A stretch of 64,000 nt of DNA from Methanolinea sp. (GCA_030055515.1 JASFYI010000003.1:62001-126000); one strand, 5' to 3'. Positions 51,127 to 59,430 are shown, numbered from the stretch's first letter. Program-made: numbers and translations. Notes: generated by a model not told the origin, from the letters alone.

Positions 51127-52659
51127 ATGAAGGAATTCTCCCTGTGCGACGACCTCGAGAAGGTCGCGGGGCCCCTCTCTCCCCTCCAGCGCGTCCTCCT
51201 CGGGACCGACGGGTCGGTCACGCGGCTGCTCGAGCTTGCCTGCGGCGCACCCGTCGCGATCGTGACGAGGCTCCAGGAGGTCATCCCCGCCGACGACGAG
51301 GTCGCCGAGAGGCTCCAGATCCACCCGGGCGACGAGGTGAACCACAGGATCGTCGAGCTCGTGGACACGCGCTCCGGCGAGACGCTCATCTACGCCGAGT
51401 CCTACACGCCCCTCTCGAGGCTCTCGCCCTCCTTCCGCGACGACCTCATGCGCGCGGACATCCCCATCGGCAAGATCCTCGAGCACCACAGGCTCGAGAC
51501 CCGCCGCGAGATCATGGGGGTCTCCGCGGGGCCGAGGTCGCCGGAGGTCGCAAAGGCCTTCGGCCTCGGCGGGAACCCCCTCTTCCTCTCGCGCAGGTAC
51601 AGGATCATCCACAGGGACCTCCCGCTCATGCACATCGAGGAGACCTTCCCCGCGTCGCGCTTCTCGGGCGAGCGGCACGTCGTCGTCCGTGCCCCCTCGC
51701 GCATCCACCTCGGGCTCCTCGACATGAACGGGAGCCTCGGCCGCGTGGACGGCGGGATCGGGATTGCGCTCGCCGAGCCGGGGATCGTCCTCTCCGCCCG
51801 CCGGGGCAGCGGTTTCTCGGTGACGGGGGGCGACGCGGACGCTCAACACCGCGTCCTCGCGGCAGCCCGGGCCGTCGCGACGGCGCTCAAGCTCCCCGGC
51901 GGGGCCGAGTTCACGCTCCGGTCGATCTACCCCGGCCACGTCGGCCTCGGCCGCGGGACGCAGCTTGCGCTCTCCGCGGCAACTGCCCTCTGCACGCTGT
52001 ACCACCAGGCCTGCACGCCGCGCGAGGCCGCGCGCATGACGGGGAGGGGGGGGACGTCCGGGATCGGGACGGCTGCATTCGCGCTCGGCGGGTTCATATG
52101 CGACGGCGGCCACAGCCTCGGTGACGGGGGGGACAAGTCGGCGTTCCTCCCTTCCTCCGCGTCGCGCGGCGTGAGGCCCCCCGAGGTGACCGTGCGGCAC
52201 CCGTTCCCCGAGGGCTGGAAGATCATCCTCGCCATCCCCCGCGCCGCCGGAGGGGCGAGCGGAAACGTGGAGAGGGACGTCTTTGCCTCGCACTGCCCGG
52301 TCCCCCTCGAGGAGGTCCGGGAGCTCTCCCACATCGTCCTCGTCGCGCTCCTCCCCGCCCTCGTCGAGGGTGACATCGAGCTCTTCGGCAGGGCAGTGGA
52401 GAGGATGCAGGACCTCGGGTTCAAGAGGGTCGAGAACATGCTCGCGCCGCCCGTCACGCGGGAGCTGCGGGAGGCGATGCGCGACGCGGGCGCCGCGGGT
52501 GCAGGCTTGAGCTCGTTTGGACCCACCGTCTTTGGCTTTGCCGAGGGGGACGCGGGCGAGATCGAGCGGGCCTGCAGGGAGGTCCTCGACCGCGCCGGGG
52601 GTGGCGAGACGATCTGCACGCGCGCGTGCAACACGGGGGCGCAGGTGACCGTGACGTGA
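51127..52659 (+). CDS. mptG: Chorismate-lyase-like (DUF98) domain fused to beta-ribofuranosyl-benzene 5'-phosphate synthase
   Basis: Residues 1 to about 185 resemble the chorismate pyruvate-lyase/DUF98 fold: ILEHHRLETRREIMGV, then the strand-turn FLSRRYRIIHRDLPLMHIEETFP. Residues from about 186 are a GHMP-type beta-RFA-P synthase (VVRAPSRIHLGLLDMNGSLGRVDGG, HVGLGRGTQLALSAATAL, GRGGTSGIGTAAF). That enzyme joins PRPP and a benzoate with loss of CO2, the first committed step to methanopterin. If the N-domain makes 4-hydroxybenzoate from chorismate, one polypeptide supplies and uses the substrate. The ATG at 51127 follows GGTGA closely; the longer open frame overlaps the previous gene and is rejected. 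Confidence 0.88.
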   Translation: MKEFSLCDDLEKVAGPLSPLQRVLLGTDGSVTRLLELACGAPVAIVTRLQEVIPADDEVAERLQIHPGDEVNHRIVELVDTRSGETLIYAESYTPLSRLSPSFRDDLMRADIPIGKILEHHRLETRREIMGVSAGPRSPEVAKAFGLGGNPLFLSRRYRIIHRDLPLMHIEETFPASRFSGERHVVVRAPSRIHLGLLDMNGSLGRVDGGIGIALAEPGIVLSARRGSGFSVTGGDADAQHRVLAAARAVATALKLPGGAEFTLRSIYPGHVGLGRGTQLALSAATALCTLYHQACTPREAARMTGRGGTSGIGTAAFALGGFICDGGHSLGDGGDKSAFLPSSASRGVRPPEVTVRHPFPEGWKIILAIPRAAGGASGNVERDVFASHCPVPLEEVRELSHIVLVALLPALVEGDIELFGRAVERMQDLGFKRVENMLAPPVTRELREAMRDAGAAGAGLSSFGPTVFGFAEGDAGEIERACREVLDRAGGGETICTRACNTGAQVTVT

Positions 52660-52760
52660 CCGCGGGCGGCCGCAAGCCGCACCCCCGCGAAACGGGTACC
52701 GGGACTCCCCCGGCCCGCCGGGGGATCATTCATTAGATACCACCCGCAGAGTATGGTACG

Positions 52761-53228
52761 ATGGATGGGCAAGGGCAGAGGACCCTCTCGATCGGAGTCA
52801 CCGTGAACCTCGAGAACTACGAGAACCTCCGGCTCGAGGTGAGCGGCCCCGTGGAGACCGAGGAGGATGCAATGGACCTCGCGCGGTTCCTCGACTCCAT
52901 CCTGCGGAAATTCGGCCAGGGCGACGAGGCCTCGAGGGAGAGGGTGGACTCGTTCAGGCGGCGTATCCTCCCCCGGCAGGAGGGGGTGGTAGCGACGGAA
53001 CCCCCTCTCTCAAGGGCCGAGACGACGGATTCCCAGCCGAAGGAATCCCCGCAAGTGCCGGAGAATGCGGCGAAACCGGCTGCGGCCGCGCCCGCGGCCG
53101 AGAAAAGGGAGACCGAGGAACTCCACGCGTGCGAGGCGTGCGGCGCTCCCGTCAAGCCGGCGGACCGGAAGATGAGCATGCTCTTTGCGAGCAGGACGCT
53201 GTGCAGGAAATGTCTGCGGAACGTGTAG
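52761..53228 (+). CDS. Hypothetical protein with C-terminal zinc-ribbon-like motif
   Basis: The 155-residue protein has an N-terminal part (ISGVTVNLENYENLRLEVSG-like, residues about 9-60). A disordered Ala/Pro/Glu linker follows, then CEACGAPV with a later CRKC pair that could chelate zinc. It is 34 bases upstream of the Orc1/Cdc6 gene and probably co-transcribed. Similar short N-terminal domains occur beside replication or single-strand-binding genes in methanogens, but I cannot name the family. Confidence 0.65.
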   Translation: MDGQGQRTLSIGVTVNLENYENLRLEVSGPVETEEDAMDLARFLDSILRKFGQGDEASRERVDSFRRRILPRQEGVVATEPPLSRAETTDSQPKESPQVPENAAKPAAAAPAAEKRETEELHACEACGAPVKPADRKMSMLFASRTLCRKCLRNV

Positions 53229-53262
53229 GCCCGGCACACCCCCCGCGCCGGGAGGGGCAGGG

Positions 53263-54396
53263 ATGGGCAGCCTGAAGAAGAACCTCCTCATGTGGGACGA
53301 GACCCTCTTTCGCGACCCCGAGGTCTTCGAGATCGACTACGTGCCCGAGCAGTTCAACTTCCGCGAGACGCAGATGAGGGAACTCTCCTTCCAGATCAGG
53401 CCCGCGCTGAAGGGGGGGCGGCCGCTCAACACGGTCTGCAGGGGCCTCCCGGGCACGGGGAAGACGACGAGCGTGAGGAAGCTCTTCGCCGAGATCGAGG
53501 AGGTGACGAAGAAGATCGTGCCCGTCCACGTCAACTGCCAGATCGACAACACGAAGTTCTCCATATTCGCGCAGGTGTACAGGAAACTCTCCGGGCACCT
53601 CCCCCCCTCGTCGGGGACATCGTTCAAGCAGGTCTTCGACGCGATCGCGAGGATCCTCCAGAAGGAGGAACAGGTCCTCCTCGTCGCCCTCGACGACGCG
53701 AATTACCTCCTCTACGAGAACGAGTTCAACAGGGTCCTCTACTCGCTCCTCCGCTCCTACGAGGTCTACCCCGGTCTCCGCACGGGGGTGATCGTCATCA
53801 TGAGCGACTTGGACATCGACCTCGCGCGCGTCGTCGACGCGAGGGTATCCTCCGTGTTCCGGCCGACGGAGATCTACTTCCCGCCCTACACGGTGGACGA
53901 AGTGAGGCAGATCATCGGGGAACGCGTGATGCAGGGCCTCTACCCCGGCTGCCTCTCCCCGGAAATGTTCGACCTCGTCGTGGAGCAGACACAGAAGAGC
54001 GGGGACCTCCGCGTCGGAATCGACCTCCTCAAGCGCGCCGGCCTGAACGCGGAGAAGAGGGCGAGTCGCAAGATCGAGCGGGAAGACATCTGCAGCGCGT
54101 ACGAGGTCTCGCGGTACATCCACCTCGCCGCCACAGTAAAGACCCTCCGCCCGGAGGAGAAGGCGGTTCTCGCCACGCTCGCCCGCCACGCGGAGGGCGG
54201 GGGCGAGATGCACGCGGGGGACGTGTACAAGGCGGTACGGGAGAAGTCCGGGATGGGGTACACACGGTTCTACGAGATCATCAGGAAGCTGGACGCGATG
54301 CGCCTCGTGAACCTCGAGTACCGAGACGGGAAGGGTCGCACGCGGGTCATCACGCTCCGTTACAATCCGGCGAAAATCTGCGAGTATATCTCCTGA
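53263..54396 (+). CDS. cdc6: Orc1/Cdc6-type replication initiator
   Basis: The 377-residue AAA+ protein has Walker A GLPGTGKTT (residues 61-69), Walker B ALDDANYL (D144/D145, where most relatives have D-E), and a sensor-1 region ending VIVIMSDLD. A C-terminal winged helix (about residues 295-377) follows. Archaeal Orc1/Cdc6 proteins recognise origin repeats and load MCM. The altered Walker B and short N-terminus suggest it may be one of several paralogues rather than the main initiator. GGAGG lies 8 bases before the ATG. No clear origin-recognition repeat cluster was seen next to it. Confidence 0.9.
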   Translation: MGSLKKNLLMWDETLFRDPEVFEIDYVPEQFNFRETQMRELSFQIRPALKGGRPLNTVCRGLPGTGKTTSVRKLFAEIEEVTKKIVPVHVNCQIDNTKFSIFAQVYRKLSGHLPPSSGTSFKQVFDAIARILQKEEQVLLVALDDANYLLYENEFNRVLYSLLRSYEVYPGLRTGVIVIMSDLDIDLARVVDARVSSVFRPTEIYFPPYTVDEVRQIIGERVMQGLYPGCLSPEMFDLVVEQTQKSGDLRVGIDLLKRAGLNAEKRASRKIEREDICSAYEVSRYIHLAATVKTLRPEEKAVLATLARHAEGGGEMHAGDVYKAVREKSGMGYTRFYEIIRKLDAMRLVNLEYRDGKGRTRVITLRYNPAKICEYIS

Positions 54397-54400
54397 TCCC

Positions 54401-54410
54401 TTTTATAAAA
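54401..54410 (+). promoter_or_regulatory. TATA box of the mch gene
   Basis: TTTTATAAAA lies 5 bases after the cdc6 stop in a short A/T-rich spacer. Initiation near 54430 gives a leader of about 40 bases to the GTG at 54473. Confidence 0.6.
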
Positions 54411-54472
54411 CAATCATTTGGTAACTCTTATCTCTTGTCCGACCATGTTGTATGGTAAAGGGGGTACTCCAC

Positions 54473-55417
54473 GTGCTCAGCGTGAATGAACTTGCTCTCG
54501 AGATATTTGAAAACCTGGCGGAATACGCAGAGGAATTCAACGCCACGTACCACGAATTGGATAACGGGGCCCGGATCATCGACTGTGGCGTGAGCACCCG
54601 CGGGGGCTACGCCGCGGGGCGGGCCTTCACAGAAATCTGCATGGGGGGACTCGGCGAGGTCAATTTCCGGATGGGGTCCATAAGGGACATCCCCGTCCCT
54701 TTCATCGACGTGTTCACGGATTTCCCCTCCATCGCGTGCCTTGGCTCGCAGAAGGCCGGGTGGACCATCAAGCACAACAATTACTTCGCGATGGGCAGCG
54801 GTCCCGCGAGAGCGCTCTCCCTCAAGCCGAAGCACACGTACGAGGTCATCGAGTACGAGGATGACTTCGATTCTGCGGTGATTGCCCTCGAGAGCGACCA
54901 TCTCCCCAACGCCCAAGTGATGGAGAAGATCGCCGAGGACTGCCACGTGGATGTGGCAAACGTCTGTGCCGTGGTTGCCCCGACATCGTCGATCGTCGGA
55001 TCCATCCAGGTCTCCGGCCGGTGCGTGGAGACCGCGGTGTACAAGCTGAACGAACTCCACTTCGACACGCGGAAGATCACCGCGGCGATTGGCACGGCGC
55101 CGATACCCCCCGTCAGGGGGCCGAAACTCGCGATGGGTGTCACGAACGACGCGACCATCTACCATGGCCGCATCATGCTCACGGTGAAGGCGCCCGAGAT
55201 CCGCGAGTACCTCGAGAAGATCCCGAGCAACAAGTCGAAGGGGTACGGGAAGCCGTTCAATGAGATCTTCAAGGAAGCGGGGTACGACTTCTACAAGATC
55301 GATACCTCGCTCTTCTCCCCCGCCGAGGTCGTCATCAACGAGATCACGGAGGGCGTGGTGTACCACTGCGGCGGGGTGAATCCCGAGGTGACCCTGAAGT
55401 CCTTCGGTCTCCTCTGA
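54473..55417 (+). CDS. mch: Methenyltetrahydromethanopterin cyclohydrolase
   Basis: The 314-residue protein catalyses the reversible conversion of 5-formyl-H4MPT to 5,10-methenyl-H4MPT in the CO2-to-methane pathway. Conserved stretches are ARIIDCGVSTRGGYAAGRAFTEICMGGLG, MGSGPARAL, APTSSIVGSIQVSGRCVETA and GVNPEVTLKSFGLL. I start it at GTG 54473 because the family begins with M-x-SVNE, as here (VLSVNE); an ATG seven codons upstream is the alternative. It has its own TATA box. Confidence 0.95.
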   Translation: MLSVNELALEIFENLAEYAEEFNATYHELDNGARIIDCGVSTRGGYAAGRAFTEICMGGLGEVNFRMGSIRDIPVPFIDVFTDFPSIACLGSQKAGWTIKHNNYFAMGSGPARALSLKPKHTYEVIEYEDDFDSAVIALESDHLPNAQVMEKIAEDCHVDVANVCAVVAPTSSIVGSIQVSGRCVETAVYKLNELHFDTRKITAAIGTAPIPPVRGPKLAMGVTNDATIYHGRIMLTVKAPEIREYLEKIPSNKSKGYGKPFNEIFKEAGYDFYKIDTSLFSPAEVVINEITEGVVYHCGGVNPEVTLKSFGLL

Positions 55418-55544
55418 CGCGAAACGGGCAGGGAATGAGAACTTCCCCTCTTTTTCCCGGCTGGCCACCGCTCCCCTCTCCCGCTCCTCCCCGCCCCGTC
55501 CCGCGATTCCCCGGCGGGAGCACGCGCTCCGCGATTCTCCGGGC

Positions 55545-56228
55545 TTGCGCGCGAGGCTGGTGACCGGGAGCGTGGAAGATCCATACCGGGATCCATACCG
55601 GGAAGCGTGGGAAGAAGAATACGCGCGGAAGGGTCGCATCTACGGGCGGGTCACAAGGGACCTCCCGTGGCCCGGCCCCGGCACGCGGGTCCTCGACGTG
55701 GGGTGCGGTGACTGCAGGGGTCTCCACTGCCTCGGCGGTCCGGAGCTCCGCAAATATTTTGCCTGCTACGTGGGGATCGACCACGCGAGGGCTGCGCTCC
55801 GGTCCTGCCGGAAGATCTCCTCCCGTGCACCGGGCGTCCACGTGGTCCTCGGGAACGGGATGCGCTTACCCTTCCGGGACGGGTCCTTCGACATGGTCTT
55901 CCTCGTCCACGTCCTCGGGCACGTGCTCCTCGCCGATAGAATGCGCATGGCACGCGAGGCTGCCCGCGTCGCGAGGATGGGGGGAGAGGTATTCGTCAGG
56001 GTTTTTTCCCTCTCCGATTTCCGCGCGGGACGGGGCGAGGAGGTCGAGGAGGGGACCCGGGTGAGGGGGACGGGGATTCCCACCCACTTCTTCTCCCGCG
56101 ACGAGATCTGCGACCTCTTTCCCGATCTCTCCCCCGTCACGCTCCGCGAGGTCTCGTGGATGATGGGTGTCGGGAAGGGGCAGAGAAAGCGGGCGGAAAT
56201 AGAGGGACTCTTTGCGAGGTCCCCCTGA
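55545..56228 (+). CDS. SAM-dependent methyltransferase (class I)
   Basis: The 227-residue protein has motif I VLDVGCGDCRG, then YVGIDHA, GMRLPFRDGSFDMVFLVHVLGHVL and GGEVFVRVF, matching the methyltransferase-11 type of Rossmann enzyme. Only archaeal context is available: it follows mch with a 127-base gap and is upstream of tRNA-Val. The TTG at 55545 is the longest start; a GTG at 55560 is also possible. Substrate unknown. Confidence 0.8.
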   Translation: MRARLVTGSVEDPYRDPYREAWEEEYARKGRIYGRVTRDLPWPGPGTRVLDVGCGDCRGLHCLGGPELRKYFACYVGIDHARAALRSCRKISSRAPGVHVVLGNGMRLPFRDGSFDMVFLVHVLGHVLLADRMRMAREAARVARMGGEVFVRVFSLSDFRAGRGEEVEEGTRVRGTGIPTHFFSRDEICDLFPDLSPVTLREVSWMMGVGKGQRKRAEIEGLFARSP

Positions 56229-56331
56229 TCAGCACGGTCCCGCGGGGACTTCGCCCGCGGCCCGGAATTCCCGCCGCGAGTCCCAACAGGTGCCTTTAAT
56301 ACCCTGACAGGTGAACCCTTCTCGCTGTCTT

Positions 56332-56406
56332 GGGCCCGTGGTCTAGTCGGTTCATGACGTCGCCCTTACACGGCGGAGGCCGCCGGTTCGAATCCGGCCG
56401 GGCCCA
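56332..56406 (+). tRNA. tRNA-Val (anticodon UAC)
   Basis: A 75-nt cloverleaf with acceptor arms GGGCCCG/CGGGCCC and discriminator A, anticodon loop CTTACAC between CGCC/GGCG pairs, and T arm CCGGTTCGAATCCGG. No CCA is encoded. A TATA-like CTTTAATAC at about 56294 lies 38 bases upstream. Confidence 0.95.
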
Positions 56407-56873
56407 TGGCGACGGGTTCCCGGGCACTCCCCTGTTTCGCACGGCCACCACGTGCAGGCGACAACACCGGGGATCCCGACCCCTGCTTTTCGGCCGGTGC
56501 GCCGGCCACCCTCCCCGCCACGCGGACCGCTCCCGGGAAGGGAGGGGACACAATAGAAAAGTATTTAAGGGGTACCTGCGGCACCCCTCCCCGCGGGGGC
56601 CGGATTTTCACCCCATTTTATGCGATCCCTGTCAGACACACCCCTTTCCGGGATCCGGAGCCGTCCCGTATACGATTCCCCCTGCGTTCCGGAAAAATTA
56701 ATAATTGCGGTTATTTTTTCAATTGGGTCGATTATAATTCTTTTTCCACGTGGATGGATAATCTCGGTCCAATCGGAAATTCCGTTCCAAGACGTCTGAC
56801 GCATGTCAAAAGGGGCGAGGAAAATACCCTTTCGACCATGGCATTTATATAGGAGAACGTAAAATGGTTTTTT
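56407..56873. other. Intergenic region between tRNA-Val and the RNA candidate
   Basis: No credible coding frame. There is a TATA-like AAAAGTATTTAAGG near 56557-56570 followed by small GC hairpins (GGGGT/ACCCC around 56571-56589, CCCCGCGGGG just after). An unusually A/T-rich stretch spans 56690-56755, and TTTATATA lies at 56844-56851. Whether another short transcript starts near 56595 cannot be decided by eye. Confidence 0.45.
56844..56851 (+). promoter_or_regulatory. TATA box of the structured RNA candidate
   Basis: TTTATATA is one of the best TATA matches in the window. The predicted initiation 26-27 bases downstream is 56873-56874, exactly where the terminal stem of the RNA candidate begins. 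Confidence 0.55.
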
Positions 56874-56984
56874 GGTGCACCGTTCAGCGGGCGACGCCTG
56901 CCTGAAAAAGCACTATACAATCAAGGTGGCATCAATATAGGCAGTACTCCAGGCTTTAAAGGTGGCGGCGCTTCCCGGTACACC
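56874..56984 (+). ncRNA. Candidate structured non-coding RNA (about 110 nt)
   Basis: The ends GGTGCACCG (56874-56882) and CGGTACACC (56976-56984) pair over 8 of 9 positions. Inside are a strong hairpin (TTCAG-CGGGC / GCCTG-CTGAA, 56883-56906), a helix AAAGC (56907-56911) with GCTTT (56953-56957), and within it CTATA with TATAG. AAGGTGGC occurs twice (56923-56930 and 56959-56966). The 5' stem could instead pair with CGGTGCATC at 57042-57050, giving an RNA of about 177 nt. It does not match tRNA, 5S, SRP or RNase P RNA as I know them. No protein is encoded. Confidence 0.5.
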
Positions 56985-57020
56985 AGAATGAGATATCACA
57001 TCGGAGTGAAAAAGGTATCG

Positions 57021-57050
57021 GATCGCACCGGGGAGGTTCCCCGGTGCATC
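57021..57050. terminator. Strong GC hairpin, terminator or alternative RNA stem
   Basis: Nine-base arms GCACCGGGG and CCCCGGTGC (57025-57033, 57039-57047) are extended by GAT/ATC. On the minus strand a T-run follows about 10 bases later, which suits the end of the FKBP transcript. On the plus strand it closes the RNA candidate region. Confidence 0.5.
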
Positions 57051-57177
57051 CCAAAGTTCACCGTAAAAGACTGCTTTTCCAAGAAGGAGATTTTATAGGG
57101 AGATTCCTCGGAACCGGCCGACAAGGAGGACCGGGTGGTCCGCGGTCGACCCGCGAGGGTCACGGCCTTACCAGTTC

Positions 57178-57789
57178 TCACGCCCTTTTCACGATGTCGA
57201 CCAGCGTGATCGTCGCCTCGAGGTCCCGGCCCGCGAGGGGGTGGTTCTGGTCGACCGTCGTCGTCTCCGCCGTGATATTCGTGAAGACGTAGAACACGAC
57301 CTTGCCGTCCGGGAGCCTGTACTTGAGGATGAGGCCCTCGACACCGGGGATTTCCACCTTCGTGAACGTCCCGTTCTGTTCCAGCTCGTCGAGTTTCCTC
57401 GTGAGGAGCGGCGTGCTCACGACACCCACCTTCTTCTCGTCGCGCGGGCCGTACCCGAGCTCGGCCGGGATGAGGACCGTCCTTGTCTCTCCCGGGTGCA
57501 TCCCCACGATCGCCCTGTCGAACCCCTCGATCATCACGCCGGAACCGAGGACGAACTCCAGGGGTGTCGCGTTCTCGTTGCTCTCGAACGGCGCGCTGCC
57601 GGGAAATGCCATCCGGTACGTGACCCTCACGGTGTCGCCGGGCGCGGCTCCGCGGGCGGGCGTCTTCTCGGCCGCAGTGCAGCCTGACGCGGCGACCGCG
57701 AGCATGAGCACGAGCGCGAGCGCGATGCACGCGAAGGGCAGGGCGGCCTCCCGGTGCGTGCCCTGCGTCTTATTCCACCCCCGTTCCAT
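57178..57789 (-). CDS. FKBP-type peptidyl-prolyl isomerase lipoprotein
   Basis: The 203-residue protein has a lipoprotein signal (hydrophobic 17-34, lipobox AASGC). An FKBP domain follows, with GDTVRVTYRM, FVLGSGVMIEGFDRAIVGM and PAELGYG. The archaeal-type insert and closing segment VDQNHPLAGRDLEATITLVDI are also present. It probably assists folding of exported proteins at the outer face of the membrane. The ATG at 57789 begins the signal peptide; the long upstream frame is non-coding. Confidence 0.9.
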   Translation of the reverse strand: MERGWNKTQGTHREAALPFACIALALVLMLAVAASGCTAAEKTPARGAAPGDTVRVTYRMAFPGSAPFESNENATPLEFVLGSGVMIEGFDRAIVGMHPGETRTVLIPAELGYGPRDEKKVGVVSTPLLTRKLDELEQNGTFTKVEIPGVEGLILKYRLPDGKVVFYVFTNITAETTTVDQNHPLAGRDLEATITLVDIVKRA

Positions 57790-57959
57790 GGGATCGGGGT
57801 ATGTGCCTGTTTGGAGATAACACCGTCGGAATCGAGTGCGCCACCCGTGCCCGTCCCCTGTCTTTCCGGAAAAACCTGTGAAACCGTGTCCGAATCGAAT
57901 TCTATTTAACGTCCAAGCTTCCATAAAACGGGTAAGACGCGCGTTCCGGGGTATTTTCA

Positions 57960-58853
57960 ATGGCAGAAGACGAGTACAGGGTCGCCAGTGTCGGCGGGAA
58001 GGAGGTCCAGTGGGATCCCGCGCAGCTCCGCAAGGTCCGGGAACACCCGTGCTTCTCTGAAAAGGCATGCCACGCGTTCGGGAGGTGCCACCTCCCGGTC
58101 GCCCCCAAGTGCAATATCCAGTGCAACTACTGCATAAGGGACTTTGACTGTGTCAACGAGAGCAGGCCCGGCGTGACGACGAAGGTCCTCTCCCCCCGCG
58201 AGGCGGTCGACCTCGTCAGGAGGGCGATCGAGAAGTTCCCCTACATAAAGGTTGTCGGGATCGCGGGGCCCGGTGAACCCCTCGCGAACGAGGAGACGTT
58301 CGAGACGCTCCGGCTCCTGCACGAGGAATTCCCCAACGTCATCAAGTGCATCAGCACGAACGGCCTCCTCCTCCCGGAGAAGATCGATCTCCTCCAGAAG
58401 TACGACGTCGGGAACATCACGGTCACGCTCAACGCGATCGATCCCGACATCGGCGCGAAGATCTACCAGTTCGTGGATTACAAGGGGAAGAGGTACGAGG
58501 GGCGCGAGGCCGCAGAGATCCTGATCAAGAACCAGCTCGAGGGCATCAGGAAGGCGGTCGAGCGGAAAATGATCGTGAAGGTGAACACCGTGTACATCCC
58601 GGGGATAAACGAGGACCACATCCCGGAGATCGCGCGCAAGGTCGGGGAGATGGGCGTCTACACCTTCAACATCATCCCCCTAATCTCCCAGTACAAGTTC
58701 TCGCACATCGCCCCGCCCACGCCCGAGATGAAGAGGAAGATGCAGGACGAGTGCGCGAAGTACGTCCGCCAGATGAGGCACTGCCAGCGGTGCAGGGCAG
58801 ACGCGATAGGGCGGCTCGGAAAGGACGTCCAGTCCTGCCTGTACTCCGACTGA
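57960..58853 (+). CDS. nifB: NifB-type radical SAM protein
   Basis: The 297-residue protein has the radical SAM cluster motif CNIQCNYC (C51, C55, C58), an early HPCFSEKACHAFGRCHLPVAPKC segment, GIAGPGEPLAN, STNGLLLPEK, TLNAIDP and the C-terminal CQRCRADAIGRL. These features fit NifB, which makes the 8Fe-9S-C precursor of nitrogenase cofactor; archaeal NifB lacks the C-terminal NifX-like domain, as here. No other nif gene is in the window, so nitrogen fixation cannot be claimed from this alone. A terminator hairpin follows the stop. Confidence 0.9.
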   Translation: MAEDEYRVASVGGKEVQWDPAQLRKVREHPCFSEKACHAFGRCHLPVAPKCNIQCNYCIRDFDCVNESRPGVTTKVLSPREAVDLVRRAIEKFPYIKVVGIAGPGEPLANEETFETLRLLHEEFPNVIKCISTNGLLLPEKIDLLQKYDVGNITVTLNAIDPDIGAKIYQFVDYKGKRYEGREAAEILIKNQLEGIRKAVERKMIVKVNTVYIPGINEDHIPEIARKVGEMGVYTFNIIPLISQYKFSHIAPPTPEMKRKMQDECAKYVRQMRHCQRCRADAIGRLGKDVQSCLYSD

Positions 58854-58874
58854 ATGGGGAAACCCCCCATTTTT
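58854..58874 (+). terminator. Terminator after nifB
   Basis: ATGGGG pairs with CCCCAT, and the stem runs straight into TTTT, an intrinsic-terminator-like structure one base after the nifB stop codon. Confidence 0.55.
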
Positions 58875-58938
58875 CCCGAAGTAATCCGAGAGGATCCCGC
58901 GAAGCACGTGGGACCGGCGCGCGGAACAATCAAAAAAA

Positions 58939-59430
58939 TTATTCCTTGTTCCTGTTCTCCCCGAGGACCTGCTCGAGGAACTCGAGGAGAGGGGCCAGCG
59001 CGTCCGGGACACCGGTCGTCTCTGTCACGATGGTGCGGTTCCCGATGACCAGCGTGTAGGTGAAGTAGTCTGCCCCCGGGGACGGGGCCGGGTACGTCCC
59101 GTTCAGGCCTGCGGCCTCCACGTCCCGTAGAAGCCTCTCCAGCCTCTCCATCTCGTCGGGATCGAGCACGAAGCTCCCCGACTTCTGCCGCGTCTGGTAG
59201 ACTGCCTGGCCATCGCTGTAGATCACCATCCGGTCGGAAAACCCGGCGATACCCCCGGTGCGCGAGTAATCCACGAGGAGCGGGGGGGCTCCCACGACGG
59301 GGGGCCTCTCGCCTTGGTCACCGGTGCAGCCGGCGGTGAATGCAATCGGGATGACGAGCAAAAGGAGGAGGACGACCGGGCCGGCGCCGGTGCCCTTTTC
59401 ATCGCGGACCCGCGGTGTTCCTGACCCCAT
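58939..59430 (-). CDS. Lipoprotein of unknown function
   Basis: The 163-residue product has a hydrophobic signal and lipobox (ITAGC-type, AFTAGC at about residue 35). A single beta-rich domain of about 115 residues follows (VDYSRTGGIAGFSDRMVIYSDGQAVY, then ERLLRDVEAAG and TYTLVIGNRTIV). This resembles small archaeal and bacterial exported domains of unknown role. It is monocistronic and convergent with nifB. Confidence 0.75.
   Translation of the reverse strand: MGSGTPRVRDEKGTGAGPVVLLLLLVIPIAFTAGCTGDQGERPPVVGAPPLLVDYSRTGGIAGFSDRMVIYSDGQAVYQTRQKSGSFVLDPDEMERLERLLRDVEAAGLNGTYPAPSPGADYFTYTLVIGNRTIVTETTGVPDALAPLLEFLEQVLGENRNKE

Noticed and set aside
52660-52760. Replication origin in the spacer upstream of the cdc6 gene pair
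   Set aside because: No repeated origin-recognition motif or A/T-rich unwinding element was seen there; only GC-rich sequence with a weak promoter.
56874-56984. 5S rRNA, because the minus strand contains GGAGTACTG
   Set aside because: The rest of the 5S consensus and helix order do not fit; the match is a short coincidence.
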